Translations under genes and position numbers: made by a program
NCBI RefSeq assembly: GCF_900101045.1
Contig: NZ_FNFN01000002.1
Coordinates: forward strand, 558,001-622,000
Direction of reading: 5' to 3'
From: Nocardioides sp. YR527
GTDB taxonomy: Bacteria; Actinomycetota; Actinomycetes; Propionibacteriales; Nocardioidaceae
Length of the DNA stretch: 64,000 nucleotides
Part shown: positions 25,773 to 34,152 of the stretch, piece after piece
How positions within the stretch are numbered: position 1 is the first letter of the stretch
How the letters are laid out: every line of letters starts with the position of its first letter
The notes under the pieces: generated by a model
The model's database searches: none
Told to the model about the DNA's origin: nothing
Seen by the model: only the letters and a program-made list of their open reading frames with translations

Positions 25773-26333
25773 TCAGACCAGAGCGGCGCGCGCCATCCTC
25801 ACGAGCACACCACGGGTGTCCTCCTCGGGGAGAACCCGGTTGTGCGGGGTGGAGTTGATCAGCCCGAAGACGCCGTGGGCCATGGCCCTCGCGGTGTCGG
25901 GGGTCAGGCCCGGGTTGCGGTCGCGGAGCTGGTCGGCCCAGAGGTCGACGTACTTCCGCTGCAGGGTGCGCACCTGCTCGCGCGCCTCGTGCGGGAGCGA
26001 CTGCCAGTCGCGCTCCTGGACGACGATCAGGGCCCGGTCGCGCAGGGCGAAGTCGACGTGCCAGTCGATCAGCGCCTCGATGGCCTCGGCGGTGCTCGAC
26101 GCGCCCTTCACCCGAGTACGCCCTTCGCGGAGCAGCTCCTGGGAGATCGAGACGAGCATCTCGGCGAGCATCGCGTCCTTGCTGGGGAAGTGCTTGTAGA
26201 GCGCCGGGCCGGAGATGCCGCAGGCGGCGCCGAGCTCGGAGACGGAGACGCCGTGGAAGCCGCGGGCCGCGAAGAGCTCGGCTGCGGTGTCCAGGATCTG
26301 CTCGCGCCTGGTCTTCGTCGGGGCCGAGGTCAT
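25773..26333 (-). CDS. TetR-family transcriptional regulator
   Basis: A 186-aa TetR regulator. The N-terminal HTH (about 10-56) includes FAARGFHGVSVSELGAACGISGPALYKHFPSKDAML; the C-terminal ligand domain is predicted helical. It belongs to the group often linked to acyl-CoA/fatty-acid metabolism in actinobacteria. It could in principle act on the nearby carboxylase operon, but this is only a proximity argument. A TAACCT -10 box ends 6 nt before the ATG, so it has its own leaderless promoter despite lying 34 bp after the SWIM gene. Confidence 0.88.
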   Translation of the reverse strand: MTSAPTKTRREQILDTAAELFAARGFHGVSVSELGAACGISGPALYKHFPSKDAMLAEMLVSISQELLREGRTRVKGASSTAEAIEALIDWHVDFALRDRALIVVQERDWQSLPHEAREQVRTLQRKYVDLWADQLRDRNPGLTPDTARAMAHGVFGLINSTPHNRVLPEEDTRGVLVRMARAALV

Positions 26334-26367
26334 TGCACGAGGTTATCGCGCGGGCTCCGGAGGCATC

Positions 26368-27054
26368 TCACTCCTCGAGCAGGTGGCGTGCCCGGAGCAC
26401 GGCGTCGAGCGCGATCTCGACGTCGTCGACCTGGTCTCGCGTCGACTCGCCGGCGACAGCGATCGCGGCGGCGGCCGGCCCTGCCGGGCGATCCTGACGC
26501 AGCCCGCTGCGCAGGCGCCCCAGCAGCTCGTCACGTTCCGCGCCACGCAGATGGAGCAGTGCGGACGCGTCGCGATCGACGATCCAGCAGAGCTGGTGCA
26601 GCACCGCGAGCGAGTGGCCGCACGCCGCATGCCAGTGCCCGCAGGTGCAGGTCACCGCGAGCTCGTCGCCGTAGGGCACCAGCTCGATCCCGGCCTCCTC
26701 GGCGTGCTCGGCCACGTCCAGTGGCAGCTCGCCGACCAGGAGCGCCTCGGCCCGCTCGGGCGAGGCACCGAGAACCTCCGCGAGCGCGGCGACGGAGTCT
26801 TCGTCCAGGACCGGCACCGTGCCGGTCACGGTCCACAGTCCGCGCTCGTCGTCGACCGCGGCGGCAAACCGGCCCGGCTCGACGACCAGGCCACCGATCC
26901 GCCCCGAGCGGGCGAGCGAACGAGCGCCGGAGAGCTGGTTGTCGTCGTACGCCAGCTCCTCGATCGCCCGCAGGAACGCTCGACCCCACCACGACTCGAC
27001 CCGCACCATCCCGCGCCGGTGCGGCTCGCGGGGGAAGGTCAGCGCCGCGCTCAT
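26368..27054 (-). CDS. SWIM zinc-finger protein
   Basis: A 228-aa protein with a SWIM zinc finger formed by Cys136, Cys138, Cys145 and His147 (CTCGHWHAACGH). SWIM domains bind DNA or proteins, and in bacteria such genes are regularly paired with SNF2-type ATPases, as here. The N-terminal WGRAFLRAIEELAYDDNQLSGARSLARSGRIGGLVV block is conserved in these SNF2-linked proteins. It starts 7 bp after the SNF2 stop, so the two are one operon and probably one complex. Molecular function is unproven. Confidence 0.85.
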   Translation of the reverse strand: MSAALTFPREPHRRGMVRVESWWGRAFLRAIEELAYDDNQLSGARSLARSGRIGGLVVEPGRFAAAVDDERGLWTVTGTVPVLDEDSVAALAEVLGASPERAEALLVGELPLDVAEHAEEAGIELVPYGDELAVTCTCGHWHAACGHSLAVLHQLCWIVDRDASALLHLRGAERDELLGRLRSGLRQDRPAGPAAAAIAVAGESTRDQVDDVEIALDAVLRARHLLEE

Positions 27055-27061
27055 CGCGTGC

Positions 27062-29761
27062 TCATGAGGCGATCCGGCGACGTTTCCGGCGCTTCTGGGG
27101 GCCGAGCTTGACCAGCTCGCGGAGCTCGGCGTTGGAGAGCTCGGTCAGGGCGGCCTCGCCGCCTCCGAGGACCGCGTCCGCCAGCACTCGTTTGCGCTGC
27201 AGCAGCTCTGCGACGCGCTCCTCGACGGTGCCTTGGGTGATGAGCCGGTGCACCTGGACCGTACGCGTCTGGCCGATGCGATGGGCACGATCGGTGGCCT
27301 GGTCCTCGACTGCCGGGTTCCACCAGCGGTCGACGTGGATCACGTGGTCGGCACGGGTCAGGTTGAGCCCGACCCCGCCGGCCTTGAGCGAGAGCATGAA
27401 GACCGGCACCTCGCCGCCCTGGAAGCGTTCGACCATCCGTGAGCGCTCCGGGACCGGGGTGCCGCCGTGCAGGAACTGATGGGCGACACCCGCGGAGGCC
27501 CAGTGGGCCTCGAGGAGGCGGGCCATCGCGACGTACTGCGTGAAGATCAGGACAGCTCCCTCCTCGGCGAGCACGGTCGAGACCAGCTCGTCGAGGAGGT
27601 CGATCTTCTGCGACCGCCCCGCGATCCGCCCACCCTCCTGCTTCAAGAACTGCGCCGGATGGTTGCAGATCTGCTTGAGGCCGGTGAGCAGGCTGAGCAC
27701 CAGCCCGCGGCGCTGCGGGTCGTCGGCGTCGAGCCGCTCGATCCGGGCCATCGCGTCGCGCACGTAGGCCTCGTAGAGCACCGTCTGCTCCCGCGTCAGC
27801 GACAGCAGGTGGTCGGTCTCGGTCTTGGGCGGCAGCTCGGGAGCCACCCCCGGGTCCGACTTGCGGCGTCGCAGCAGGAACGGGCCGACCAGCGCGGCGA
27901 ACTCCTTCGCCTTCCCGACGTCGGCACCGGCCTCGATCTGGCTCGCCCAGGCGCGCCGGAAGGCCAGCCGGCTCCCCAGCAGACCGGGGACGCACCAGTC
28001 GAGCAGCGCCCACAGCTCGGTCAGGTTGTTCTCCACCGGGGTGCCGGTCAGCGCGACCCGGGCGTGCGACGGGATCTCGCGGAGCGCCTTCGCGGTCGCG
28101 GAGGCGGCGTTCTTCACGTGCTGCGCCTCGTCGGCGACGACGAGCCCCCAGGGCACCGCCGAGAGCAGCTCGGCGTCGCGCCGCATCGTCCCGTACGTCG
28201 TCAGCACCACCCCGCTCGCGCCCTCGACGTCGCGCTCGGCGCCGTGGTGGCGACGCACCTCCACCTCGGGCGCGAACCGGGCGAGCTCGGCCTCCCAGTT
28301 GCCCAGCAGACTCGCCGGGCAGACCACCAGGGTCGGCCCAGCATGCTCCTTCTGCCGATGGAGGTGGAGCGCGATCGTCATCAGCGTCTTCCCGAGCCCC
28401 ATGTCGTCGGCCAGACAGCCACCGAGCCCGAGCGAGGTGATCCCGGCCAGCCAGGTCAGTCCCTCGACCTGATAGCCACGCATAGTGGCCTGCAGCTCGG
28501 CCGGCACCTCGACGGCGGGACCCGAGGTCGCCGCGATCACCTCGTCGCGAAGCCGTGCGATCGAGGCCCCGATGATGACCTGCTCGCCAGGCGCCGCCTC
28601 GGCGACCTCCTTCGGCACCTGGCCGGTCAGGGCGACGGCCAGCGCCTCTCCGCCGCTGATCCGCTTGAGCAGCCGCTTGCGCGCACGCCGGAGAACCGAC
28701 GGATGGACGACCGCCCAGGCCCCTCGCAGCCGCAGCACCGGACCCGCGGCCGCAGCCAGGGCATCCATCTCGGCGGCATCGAGCGGCTCTCCGCCGAGCG
28801 CGAGCTGCCACTGGAACGCGAAGAGCCCCTTCTCCCCGAGTGGCGACTCGCGCATCAGATCCTCTCGCGCGTCGGTCGACGAGGACCTCACTCGATCCAC
28901 TGCCACCGACGTCGTCAGGTCGCGCGACAGCGAGCGCGGCCAGAGCACGTCGACGCCGCGCTCCTTGAGCCACTCGACCCCGTCCTCGAGCAGGCCGACG
29001 ACCTCGTCGCTCGCCAGGGTCAGGGACGAGGGCACCGGCAGGTCGAGCAGCCGGTCGAGCACCGGCCACGCCTCTGCGGCGCCGCGGAGGGCGACCTGCG
29101 CATGCGTACGCGCCCGGGGGCCGAACCCGTGGTCGTCGGCCTCGTCCCACAACCGAGCCGCATCGGCCACGTGCAGCGGGTCGGCCTCGTCGTGCACCTG
29201 CGGCACCAGCGTCAGCAACCCGGCGAGCAGGTCCTCCTCCGGCGCCTCGACCCGGAAGGAGAGCCGCACCAACGACGGCAACGAGGCCGTCACCGGTCCC
29301 TCATCGGTCCGGTAGCGCGCCAACCGGGTCTGCAACGACTCCCGGAACGCGCCCGAACCGGATGCCTTCGGCGCCGAGGTCGGCACCGCGTCCGCGACCG
29401 CCGCCACGACCTCGCGCACCAGGAGCTCGGCCGCCTGACCGTCCAGGTCGTCATAGGCGCGCGAGGAGGCAAGCAGCCGCACCCGCTCCTCGTCCTCCGG
29501 CGTGTAGCGGACCGCCCACGAACCATCGGCGGGCTCCAGCTGTCCCGCGGCCACGAACCGGAGCCCGAGATGGGCTGCCGACGCGACCAGGGCGACCGAG
29601 GGATGCAGGTCGGAGGCTGCGTACGCCTTCTTCAGGACCGGCAGCGCGGCCCGCATCGGCAACGACACCGACCGCCGGGAGTCCACGAACTCCACGGCCG
29701 AGTCCCGCGGCGGCTGCGCCGGGCGGAAGACCGCGCGGCCGGTCACGGGTACGAAGGACAT
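27062..29761 (-). CDS. SNF2-family DNA/RNA translocase (HepA-like)
   Basis: An 899-aa SNF2-type ATPase. The N-terminal ~420 residues are a bacterial SNF2-associated region. The helicase core begins with motif I DDMGLGKTLMTIAL, has the DEAQ box VADEAQHVKN, and ends with motif VI RAHRIGQTRTVQVHRL. Such proteins remodel nucleoprotein or RNA polymerase complexes. ATG 29761 is chosen because a TACGGT -10 box ends 7 nt upstream; longer extensions to 30364 are antisense to the next gene. A perfect 18-bp palindrome lies just upstream. Partner: the SWIM protein downstream. Confidence 0.9.
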   Translation of the reverse strand: MSFVPVTGRAVFRPAQPPRDSAVEFVDSRRSVSLPMRAALPVLKKAYAASDLHPSVALVASAAHLGLRFVAAGQLEPADGSWAVRYTPEDEERVRLLASSRAYDDLDGQAAELLVREVVAAVADAVPTSAPKASGSGAFRESLQTRLARYRTDEGPVTASLPSLVRLSFRVEAPEEDLLAGLLTLVPQVHDEADPLHVADAARLWDEADDHGFGPRARTHAQVALRGAAEAWPVLDRLLDLPVPSSLTLASDEVVGLLEDGVEWLKERGVDVLWPRSLSRDLTTSVAVDRVRSSSTDAREDLMRESPLGEKGLFAFQWQLALGGEPLDAAEMDALAAAAGPVLRLRGAWAVVHPSVLRRARKRLLKRISGGEALAVALTGQVPKEVAEAAPGEQVIIGASIARLRDEVIAATSGPAVEVPAELQATMRGYQVEGLTWLAGITSLGLGGCLADDMGLGKTLMTIALHLHRQKEHAGPTLVVCPASLLGNWEAELARFAPEVEVRRHHGAERDVEGASGVVLTTYGTMRRDAELLSAVPWGLVVADEAQHVKNAASATAKALREIPSHARVALTGTPVENNLTELWALLDWCVPGLLGSRLAFRRAWASQIEAGADVGKAKEFAALVGPFLLRRRKSDPGVAPELPPKTETDHLLSLTREQTVLYEAYVRDAMARIERLDADDPQRRGLVLSLLTGLKQICNHPAQFLKQEGGRIAGRSQKIDLLDELVSTVLAEEGAVLIFTQYVAMARLLEAHWASAGVAHQFLHGGTPVPERSRMVERFQGGEVPVFMLSLKAGGVGLNLTRADHVIHVDRWWNPAVEDQATDRAHRIGQTRTVQVHRLITQGTVEERVAELLQRKRVLADAVLGGGEAALTELSNAELRELVKLGPQKRRKRRRIAS

Positions 29762-29794
29762 GGACACGACCGTAGCCGCCAGCACCGACGGTTT

Positions 29795-29812
29795 CTCATC
29801 CTCGAGGATGAG
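29795..29812. promoter_or_regulatory. Perfect 18-bp palindrome in a divergent promoter
   Basis: CTCATCCTCGAGGATGAG is fully self-complementary. It lies 34 nt upstream of the SNF2 start and 58 nt upstream of the molybdo-oxidoreductase start. Its position falls near the -35 region of the SNF2 leaderless promoter (-10 TACGGT at 29769-29774), as expected for an operator. Confidence 0.55.
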
Positions 29813-29869
29813 GGCATCGCGCCCGAAGGTTGAGGCGTGCCATGCCGGGGCCCTGCCACGGTGGCTGAC

Positions 29870-30604
29870 ATGACCGAGTCCACCCAGCCCCGCACCGCTC
29901 TCCCGCCCGGGCAGCGGCGCATCGACTTCTTCCCGCGCTTCGGACGACGTGTCGACCAACCCCCACCCGAGGTGGGCGCGCAGCCGACAGTCGTCTTCGG
30001 TGGCGCGCTCACGACACCGCTGGAGATCGCCGTGGACGAGCTCGTCGGCGCCGATCGTCGCGAGCTCGACGCCGACTTCCACTGCGTCGCCGGCTGGTCG
30101 GTGACCGACCTGCACTGGGAGGGCGCCGCCTTCGCCGACGTCTATCGGCGGTACGTCGCACCGGCCCTCACACCGGGCACGACCGTGACTCACGTGCTGG
30201 TCCGCGGCCTCGATGGCGAGCACTTCGTGGCCCAGCTGGACGATCTCCTGGCCGACGACGTACTGCTCGCCGACCGGCTCGGCGGCCAGCCGCTCGACGG
30301 CGATCACGGCGCCCCGCTGCGACTGGTCAACCCGGCCCAGTACGGGTACGCCAACATTAAGCACGTGTGCCGGATCGACGTGCTCGCCGGCCCGCCGCCG
30401 GCAGGCTCACCGGCGCTGGTGGACCGGCTGCTCCAGTCCCACCCGCGGGCGCGGGTCTGGGAGGAGGAGCGCCACGGCATGGTGCCCGGTCGGGTGATCC
30501 GCCCGGTCTACCGAGCGATCAAGACCGTCATGCTCGCCGCGGCCGCTCGCCGCGGCAAGACGCCAGGTGAGCCAGGTCACCATTCAAATGCAAATAATGG
30601 CTAG
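29870..30604 (+). CDS. Sulfite-oxidase-like molybdopterin oxidoreductase
   Basis: A 244-aa protein of the oxidoreductase molybdopterin-binding domain family. The FHCVAGWSVTDLHWEG segment supplies the cysteine that ligates molybdenum. The RLVNPAQYGYANIKHVCRIDV block is the usual cofactor/substrate contact near the C-terminus. The protein lacks the heme and dimerisation domains of full sulfite oxidases and has no Tat signal, so it is probably cytoplasmic with an unknown substrate. The GTG at 29861 is a possible alternative start. The stop is 34 bp before the MFS start. Confidence 0.85.
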   Translation: MTESTQPRTALPPGQRRIDFFPRFGRRVDQPPPEVGAQPTVVFGGALTTPLEIAVDELVGADRRELDADFHCVAGWSVTDLHWEGAAFADVYRRYVAPALTPGTTVTHVLVRGLDGEHFVAQLDDLLADDVLLADRLGGQPLDGDHGAPLRLVNPAQYGYANIKHVCRIDVLAGPPPAGSPALVDRLLQSHPRARVWEEERHGMVPGRVIRPVYRAIKTVMLAAAARRGKTPGEPGHHSNANNG

Positions 30605-30624
30605 GGGACCTATCAACCCACACG

Positions 30625-30630
30625 TAGGCT
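30625..30630 (+). promoter_or_regulatory. Leaderless -10 element of the DHA2 transporter gene
   Basis: TAGGCT ends 8 nt before the GTG start at 30639. Imperfect CCATT/AATGG half-sites flank an AT-rich stretch just upstream (30579-30599) and could bind a repressor. Confidence 0.4.
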
Positions 30631-30638
30631 GTCAACCC

Positions 30639-32246
30639 GTGACAGACATTTCTGCCAAGCCTGAGAAGGCGCCGGACGATCACCTCGACAAGAGCGTGCT
30701 CATCGTCGCAGGCGTCGTCGTGCTCGGATCGATCATGTCGATCCTCGACATCACCGTCGTCTCCGTCGCGCTGGAGACCTTCCAGCGCGAGTTCGACGCC
30801 ACCTCTGCCGAGGTCGCCTGGACGATGACGGGCTACACCCTCGCCCTGGCGACGGTGATCCCGCTGACCGGTTGGGCCGCCGACCGGTTCGGCACCAAAC
30901 GCCTCTACATGACGGCGATCGTGCTGTTCGCGCTCGGCTCGGCGCTGTGCGCCCTGGCCACCACGCTGCCGATGCTGGTCGGCTTCCGCGTCCTCCAGGG
31001 CCTCGGCGGCGGCATGCTGATGCCGCTCGGCATGACGATCCTGACCCGCGCCGCCGGCCCCGAGCGGGTCGGTCGCGTGATGGCGATCCTGGGCGTACCC
31101 ATGCTCCTCGGCCCGATCCTCGGCCCCATCATCGGCGGCGCGCTGATCGACTCGGCCTCGTGGCACTGGATCTTCCTGATCAACATCCCGATCGGCATCA
31201 TCGCCCTGGTCTACGCCTGGCGGGCGCTGCCCAAGGACCACGTCGAGCCGTCGCAGTCCTTCGACTTCCTCGGCATGGTGCTGCTGTCCCCGGGTCTGGC
31301 GCTGTTCCTCTACGGCGTCTCCTCGATCCCCGAGGCCGGCACGTTCCTGGACGCCAAGGTGCTCTCCTTCATGGTGGCGGGCCTGGTGCTGATCGCCGCG
31401 TTCATCCCGTGGGCGCTGTCGTCCCGCAACGACCACCCGCTGATCGACGTACGCCTCTTCGGCAACAAGGAACTCACCGTCGCGGTGATCACCCTGTCGA
31501 TCTTCGCGATGGCGTTCTTCGGTGCCTCGCTGCTCTTCCCGCTCTACTACCAGCAGGTACGCGGCGAGGACGCCCTCCACGCCGGCCTGCTGCTGGCTCC
31601 GCAGGGTCTGGGCGCGATGGTCACGATGCCGATCGCCGGCATGCTCGCGGACCGCACCGGTCCGGGCAAGATCGTCCTCAGCGGTCTCACCACGATCGCG
31701 GTGGGCATGTTCATGTTCTCGCGGCTCGACGAGGCCACGCCCTACTGGTACCTCCTCCTGTCGCTGTTCATCATGGGCCTCGGCATGGGCGCCACGATGA
31801 TGCCGACCTTCGCCGCCGCCCAGGCGACGCTGCGCGAGCACACCATCGCCCGAGGTACGACCCTGGTGAACATCGTCCAGCAGGTCGCCGCCTCCGCCGG
31901 CACCGCGCTCTTCTCGGTGCTGCTCACCAACGCGCTGTCCAGCAAGGATTCGATCTCCGCCGCGGATGACCTCGCCGACAAGCTCGGGGTCTCGACCGGC
32001 GGTCTGGAATCGTTCATGGCCGACCCGGCCAACCAGCAGAAGGTCGGCGAGGCCGCGGCTTCGCTGGGTCTCGACCCCGCGAAGCTGCCCGAGGTCTTCC
32101 AGGCCATTCCGGCCGAGATGGCCGAGGCGTTCTCGACCACCTTCGTGATCGCCGCGATCCTGGTGCTGGTCACGCTCATCCCCGCGTGGTTCCTGCCGAA
32201 GAGCAAGGCCGAGCACGGAGCCGCCGCTCCCACGGTCCTCCACTGA
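30639..32246 (+). CDS. DHA2-family (14-TM) MFS drug exporter
   Basis: A 535-aa EmrB/QacA-type exporter. Motif D1 (LDITVVSVALETFQREF) follows TM1, motif A GWAADRFGTKRLY lies between TM2 and TM3, and motif C LGPILGPIIGGAL is in TM5. About fourteen hydrophobic segments are visible, with a long extracellular loop (about 425-495) before the last. It pumps hydrophobic drugs or metabolites out in exchange for protons. GTG 30639 is preferred over an upstream in-frame ATG because a TAGGCT leaderless -10 precedes it. A strong terminator follows, and a decayed copy of its 3' end lies 1.1 kb downstream. Confidence 0.9.
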   Translation: MTDISAKPEKAPDDHLDKSVLIVAGVVVLGSIMSILDITVVSVALETFQREFDATSAEVAWTMTGYTLALATVIPLTGWAADRFGTKRLYMTAIVLFALGSALCALATTLPMLVGFRVLQGLGGGMLMPLGMTILTRAAGPERVGRVMAILGVPMLLGPILGPIIGGALIDSASWHWIFLINIPIGIIALVYAWRALPKDHVEPSQSFDFLGMVLLSPGLALFLYGVSSIPEAGTFLDAKVLSFMVAGLVLIAAFIPWALSSRNDHPLIDVRLFGNKELTVAVITLSIFAMAFFGASLLFPLYYQQVRGEDALHAGLLLAPQGLGAMVTMPIAGMLADRTGPGKIVLSGLTTIAVGMFMFSRLDEATPYWYLLLSLFIMGLGMGATMMPTFAAAQATLREHTIARGTTLVNIVQQVAASAGTALFSVLLTNALSSKDSISAADDLADKLGVSTGGLESFMADPANQQKVGEAAASLGLDPAKLPEVFQAIPAEMAEAFSTTFVIAAILVLVTLIPAWFLPKSKAEHGAAAPTVLH

Positions 32247-33103
32247 TCCGCCTACGTACGCAGGGCCGGGCTGCCGCTGGCAGCCCGGCCCTCGTTCTGC
32301 TTGTGAGCCTGATCTTGTTGGCCGCGTGCGGTTCCCCTGCGTCGCCAGCTGCCGACGACACAGCTCCCGACCTCCCGCCGACCGACGGCGTTTTCGACTA
32401 CCAACTCGGCGGCACCGCGGACCACCTGTCCGACGGCACCCGGATCGACGTGGTCGCCCGCGACGCCACCGCCGCACCCCTCGATGGCGCCTACAACGTC
32501 TGCTACGTCAACGGCTTCCAGACCCAGCCCGACGCCGACTGGTCCGAGCACGCATCGGCGCTGCTGCGCGATGCCTCCGGCAAGCCCGTACGCGACCCCG
32601 ACTGGCCCGACGAACTCATCCTCGACCCCTCCACCGCGTCCGCCCGCGAGGCGATCCTCGAGGTCGTCGCCCCGATCATCTCGGACTGCGCGGACGCCGG
32701 CTTCGACGCGGTGGAGATCGACAACCTCGACACCTGGACCCGCTTCGACGCGATCTCGCAGGAGGGCGCTCTCGCCCTCGCCGAGTCCTACGTCTCGACA
32801 GCTCACGACGAGGGCCTCGCGATAGCCCAGAAGAACGCCGCCGAAGCCGCCCGCCCCGCCCACGACGACCTCGGCTTCGACTTCGCCGTCGTCGAGGAGT
32901 GCGGCGCCTACTCCGAGTGCGCCGCCTACACCGACGTCTACGGCTCGCACGTGCTCCAGATCGAATACCCCGACTCCCTAGCCGAAGCCGACATAGTCTT
33001 CGAAGCCGTCTGCGCCGACCCCGCCCGCGCCCCGCTCACCATCCTCCGCGACCGCGACCTCGTCGGACAGAGCAATCCTGCGTATACCTACGACGCCTGC
33101 TAA
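32186..33103 (+). CDS. GH114-like (endo-alpha-1,4-polygalactosaminidase family) lipoprotein
   Basis: A putative secreted glycosidase of the GH114 TIM-barrel family. Visible blocks are DYQLGG, VCYVNGFQTQPDADW, the DPDWPDELILDPS strand, GFDAVEIDNLDTW with likely catalytic acids, and the VVEECGAYSECAAY segment. A lipobox LAAC follows a hydrophobic stretch (VLLVSLILLAAC), so it is probably membrane-anchored outside the cell. The start is doubtful. ATG 32186 overlaps the MFS gene by 61 bp and gives an arginine-rich leader; the only downstream start before the lipobox (GTG 32303) gives a signal that is too short. Confidence 0.7.
   Translation: MVPAEEQGRARSRRSHGPPLIRLRTQGRAAAGSPALVLLVSLILLAACGSPASPAADDTAPDLPPTDGVFDYQLGGTADHLSDGTRIDVVARDATAAPLDGAYNVCYVNGFQTQPDADWSEHASALLRDASGKPVRDPDWPDELILDPSTASAREAILEVVAPIISDCADAGFDAVEIDNLDTWTRFDAISQEGALALAESYVSTAHDEGLAIAQKNAAEAARPAHDDLGFDFAVVEECGAYSECAAYTDVYGSHVLQIEYPDSLAEADIVFEAVCADPARAPLTILRDRDLVGQSNPAYTYDAC
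32262..32292 (+). terminator. Strong hairpin terminator after the DHA2 gene
   Basis: Arms of 14 bp (32262-32275 and 32279-32292, core GGGCCGGGCTGCC) with a 3-nt loop lie 16 nt after the MFS stop and are followed by a T-rich tcgttctgctt. It lies inside the presumed signal-peptide codons of the GH114 gene. Confidence 0.75.
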
Positions 33104-33179
33104 ACGCGGGTTCCTGAAATCTGAACGCGCGGACAGTTTGCAACGACCTTTCTCAGCACACTGCCCGGACGCCATTTCG

Positions 33180-33387
33180 CAAGGGGCTACCTCCGCAACG
33201 GATGACCGCGCCGACGAGCGCGAGCATCGACCCTGCCAAAGTGCCAGAGGTCTTCTGGGCCATCCCCTAGGAGACGGCTCAAGACGTCTCGACACCTTCG
33301 TGATCGCCGCGATCCTGATACTCATCCCCGGGTGGCCTGCCCAAGACCAAGGCCGGCCATGGAACGGCTCCTCCGGTCCTCCACTGA
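33180..33387 (+). pseudogene. Decayed duplicate of the DHA2 exporter 3' end
   Basis: This stretch in a 376-bp gap without a gene repeats the end of the exporter gene. Bases 33294-33317 are identical to 32139-32162. The codons for PEVFQAIP reappear as a damaged copy near 33245, with an in-frame stop. The last bases before the stop codon (33375-33387) match 32234-32246. Even the terminator region is repeated in degraded form (about 33401-33440). Internal deletions and stops show it is not functional. The rest of the gap, 33104-33179, holds nothing I can assign. Confidence 0.75.
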
Positions 33388-33479
33388 ACCGCTCAACTCA
33401 CGTACGCAGGCCGCGGCCGCTGCTGGTAGCCCGGCCCTGCTTGCCAATCCCAACCATTTTGCCGTGGTTTCATAGCGGC

Positions 33480-34037
33480 ATGACGATCACACGCGCCATC
33501 TCGGCCGTCCTCTGCGCAATTGTCGTCCCGGTCTCGGCTTGCTCGGCATCGATGAGCGCCGGCGCGTCCCTCAGCGAAGAGAAGACCGAGAAGCAACTAG
33601 CCCAACTACTCGAGAAACAGACCGGGGTTCGACCCGACGATGTCGACTGTCCTGGCGACCTGCCTGGCAAGAAGGACGCGGTCCTGAAGTGCAGCGTCTC
33701 TGCAACCGGCGAAACCCACACCGTCAAGCTCACGGTAACGGAGGTCGACGGAACTAACATCAAGTTCCGATACAAGGTTGTAGAATCCACCGGCACCAGC
33801 CTCCCGGCAAACCCCACAGTCGATAAGGCAACACTCGAAAAGAAGGTCGCGGATATCCTTGAGCAGGAGGTCGGCCAGCGGCCAGACAAGATCGACTGCC
33901 CCGGTGATCTCAACGGAACAGTCGGCGAGACAATGAGGTGCACGCTCACGGCTGGCACCGACCAACTTGGACTCACGGTCACCATCCGCGCGGTCGAGGG
34001 CAGCAATGTAGACTTTGGGGTCGAGGTCGACGGCTGA
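33480..34037 (+). CDS. Lipoprotein with two DUF4333 domains
   Basis: A 185-aa predicted lipoprotein: signal segment residues 1-20, lipobox VSAC with Cys21. Two DUF4333-like domains follow, each with a CPGDL cysteine and a partner cysteine (Cys57/Cys71 and Cys140/Cys154) that probably form disulfides, and each ending in a beta-rich V-E-G/D-x-N pattern. DUF4333 proteins are envelope proteins of unknown function in actinobacteria, often close to ESX loci. It is the first gene of a lower-GC island. Confidence 0.8.
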   Translation: MTITRAISAVLCAIVVPVSACSASMSAGASLSEEKTEKQLAQLLEKQTGVRPDDVDCPGDLPGKKDAVLKCSVSATGETHTVKLTVTEVDGTNIKFRYKVVESTGTSLPANPTVDKATLEKKVADILEQEVGQRPDKIDCPGDLNGTVGETMRCTLTAGTDQLGLTVTIRAVEGSNVDFGVEVDG

Positions 34038-34139
34038 CGACCAGGAACTTATGTAACGAGTTCACAAACCCGGCCCACCATCGAGGCTCACCACCGCACT
34101 GGCGAAGCTTCCGGGTGTACGTCCGAATGTATTTGGGCG

Positions 34140-34145
34140 TATCGT
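34140..34145 (+). promoter_or_regulatory. Leaderless -10 element upstream of the 162-aa gene
   Basis: TATCGT ends 7 nt before the ATG at 34153. This supports that start and the reality of an otherwise unrecognised gene. Confidence 0.45.
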
Positions 34146-34152
34146 CTCTGGC

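Noticed and set aside
27467..29833. A 788-codon open frame on the plus strand
   Set aside because: Antisense shadow of the SNF2 gene, with repetitive Arg/Gly/Leu composition and no start signals.
29762..30364. N-terminal extension of the SNF2 protein to 1100 aa
   Set aside because: The extension is antisense to the molybdo-oxidoreductase gene, and a leaderless promoter supports ATG 29761.
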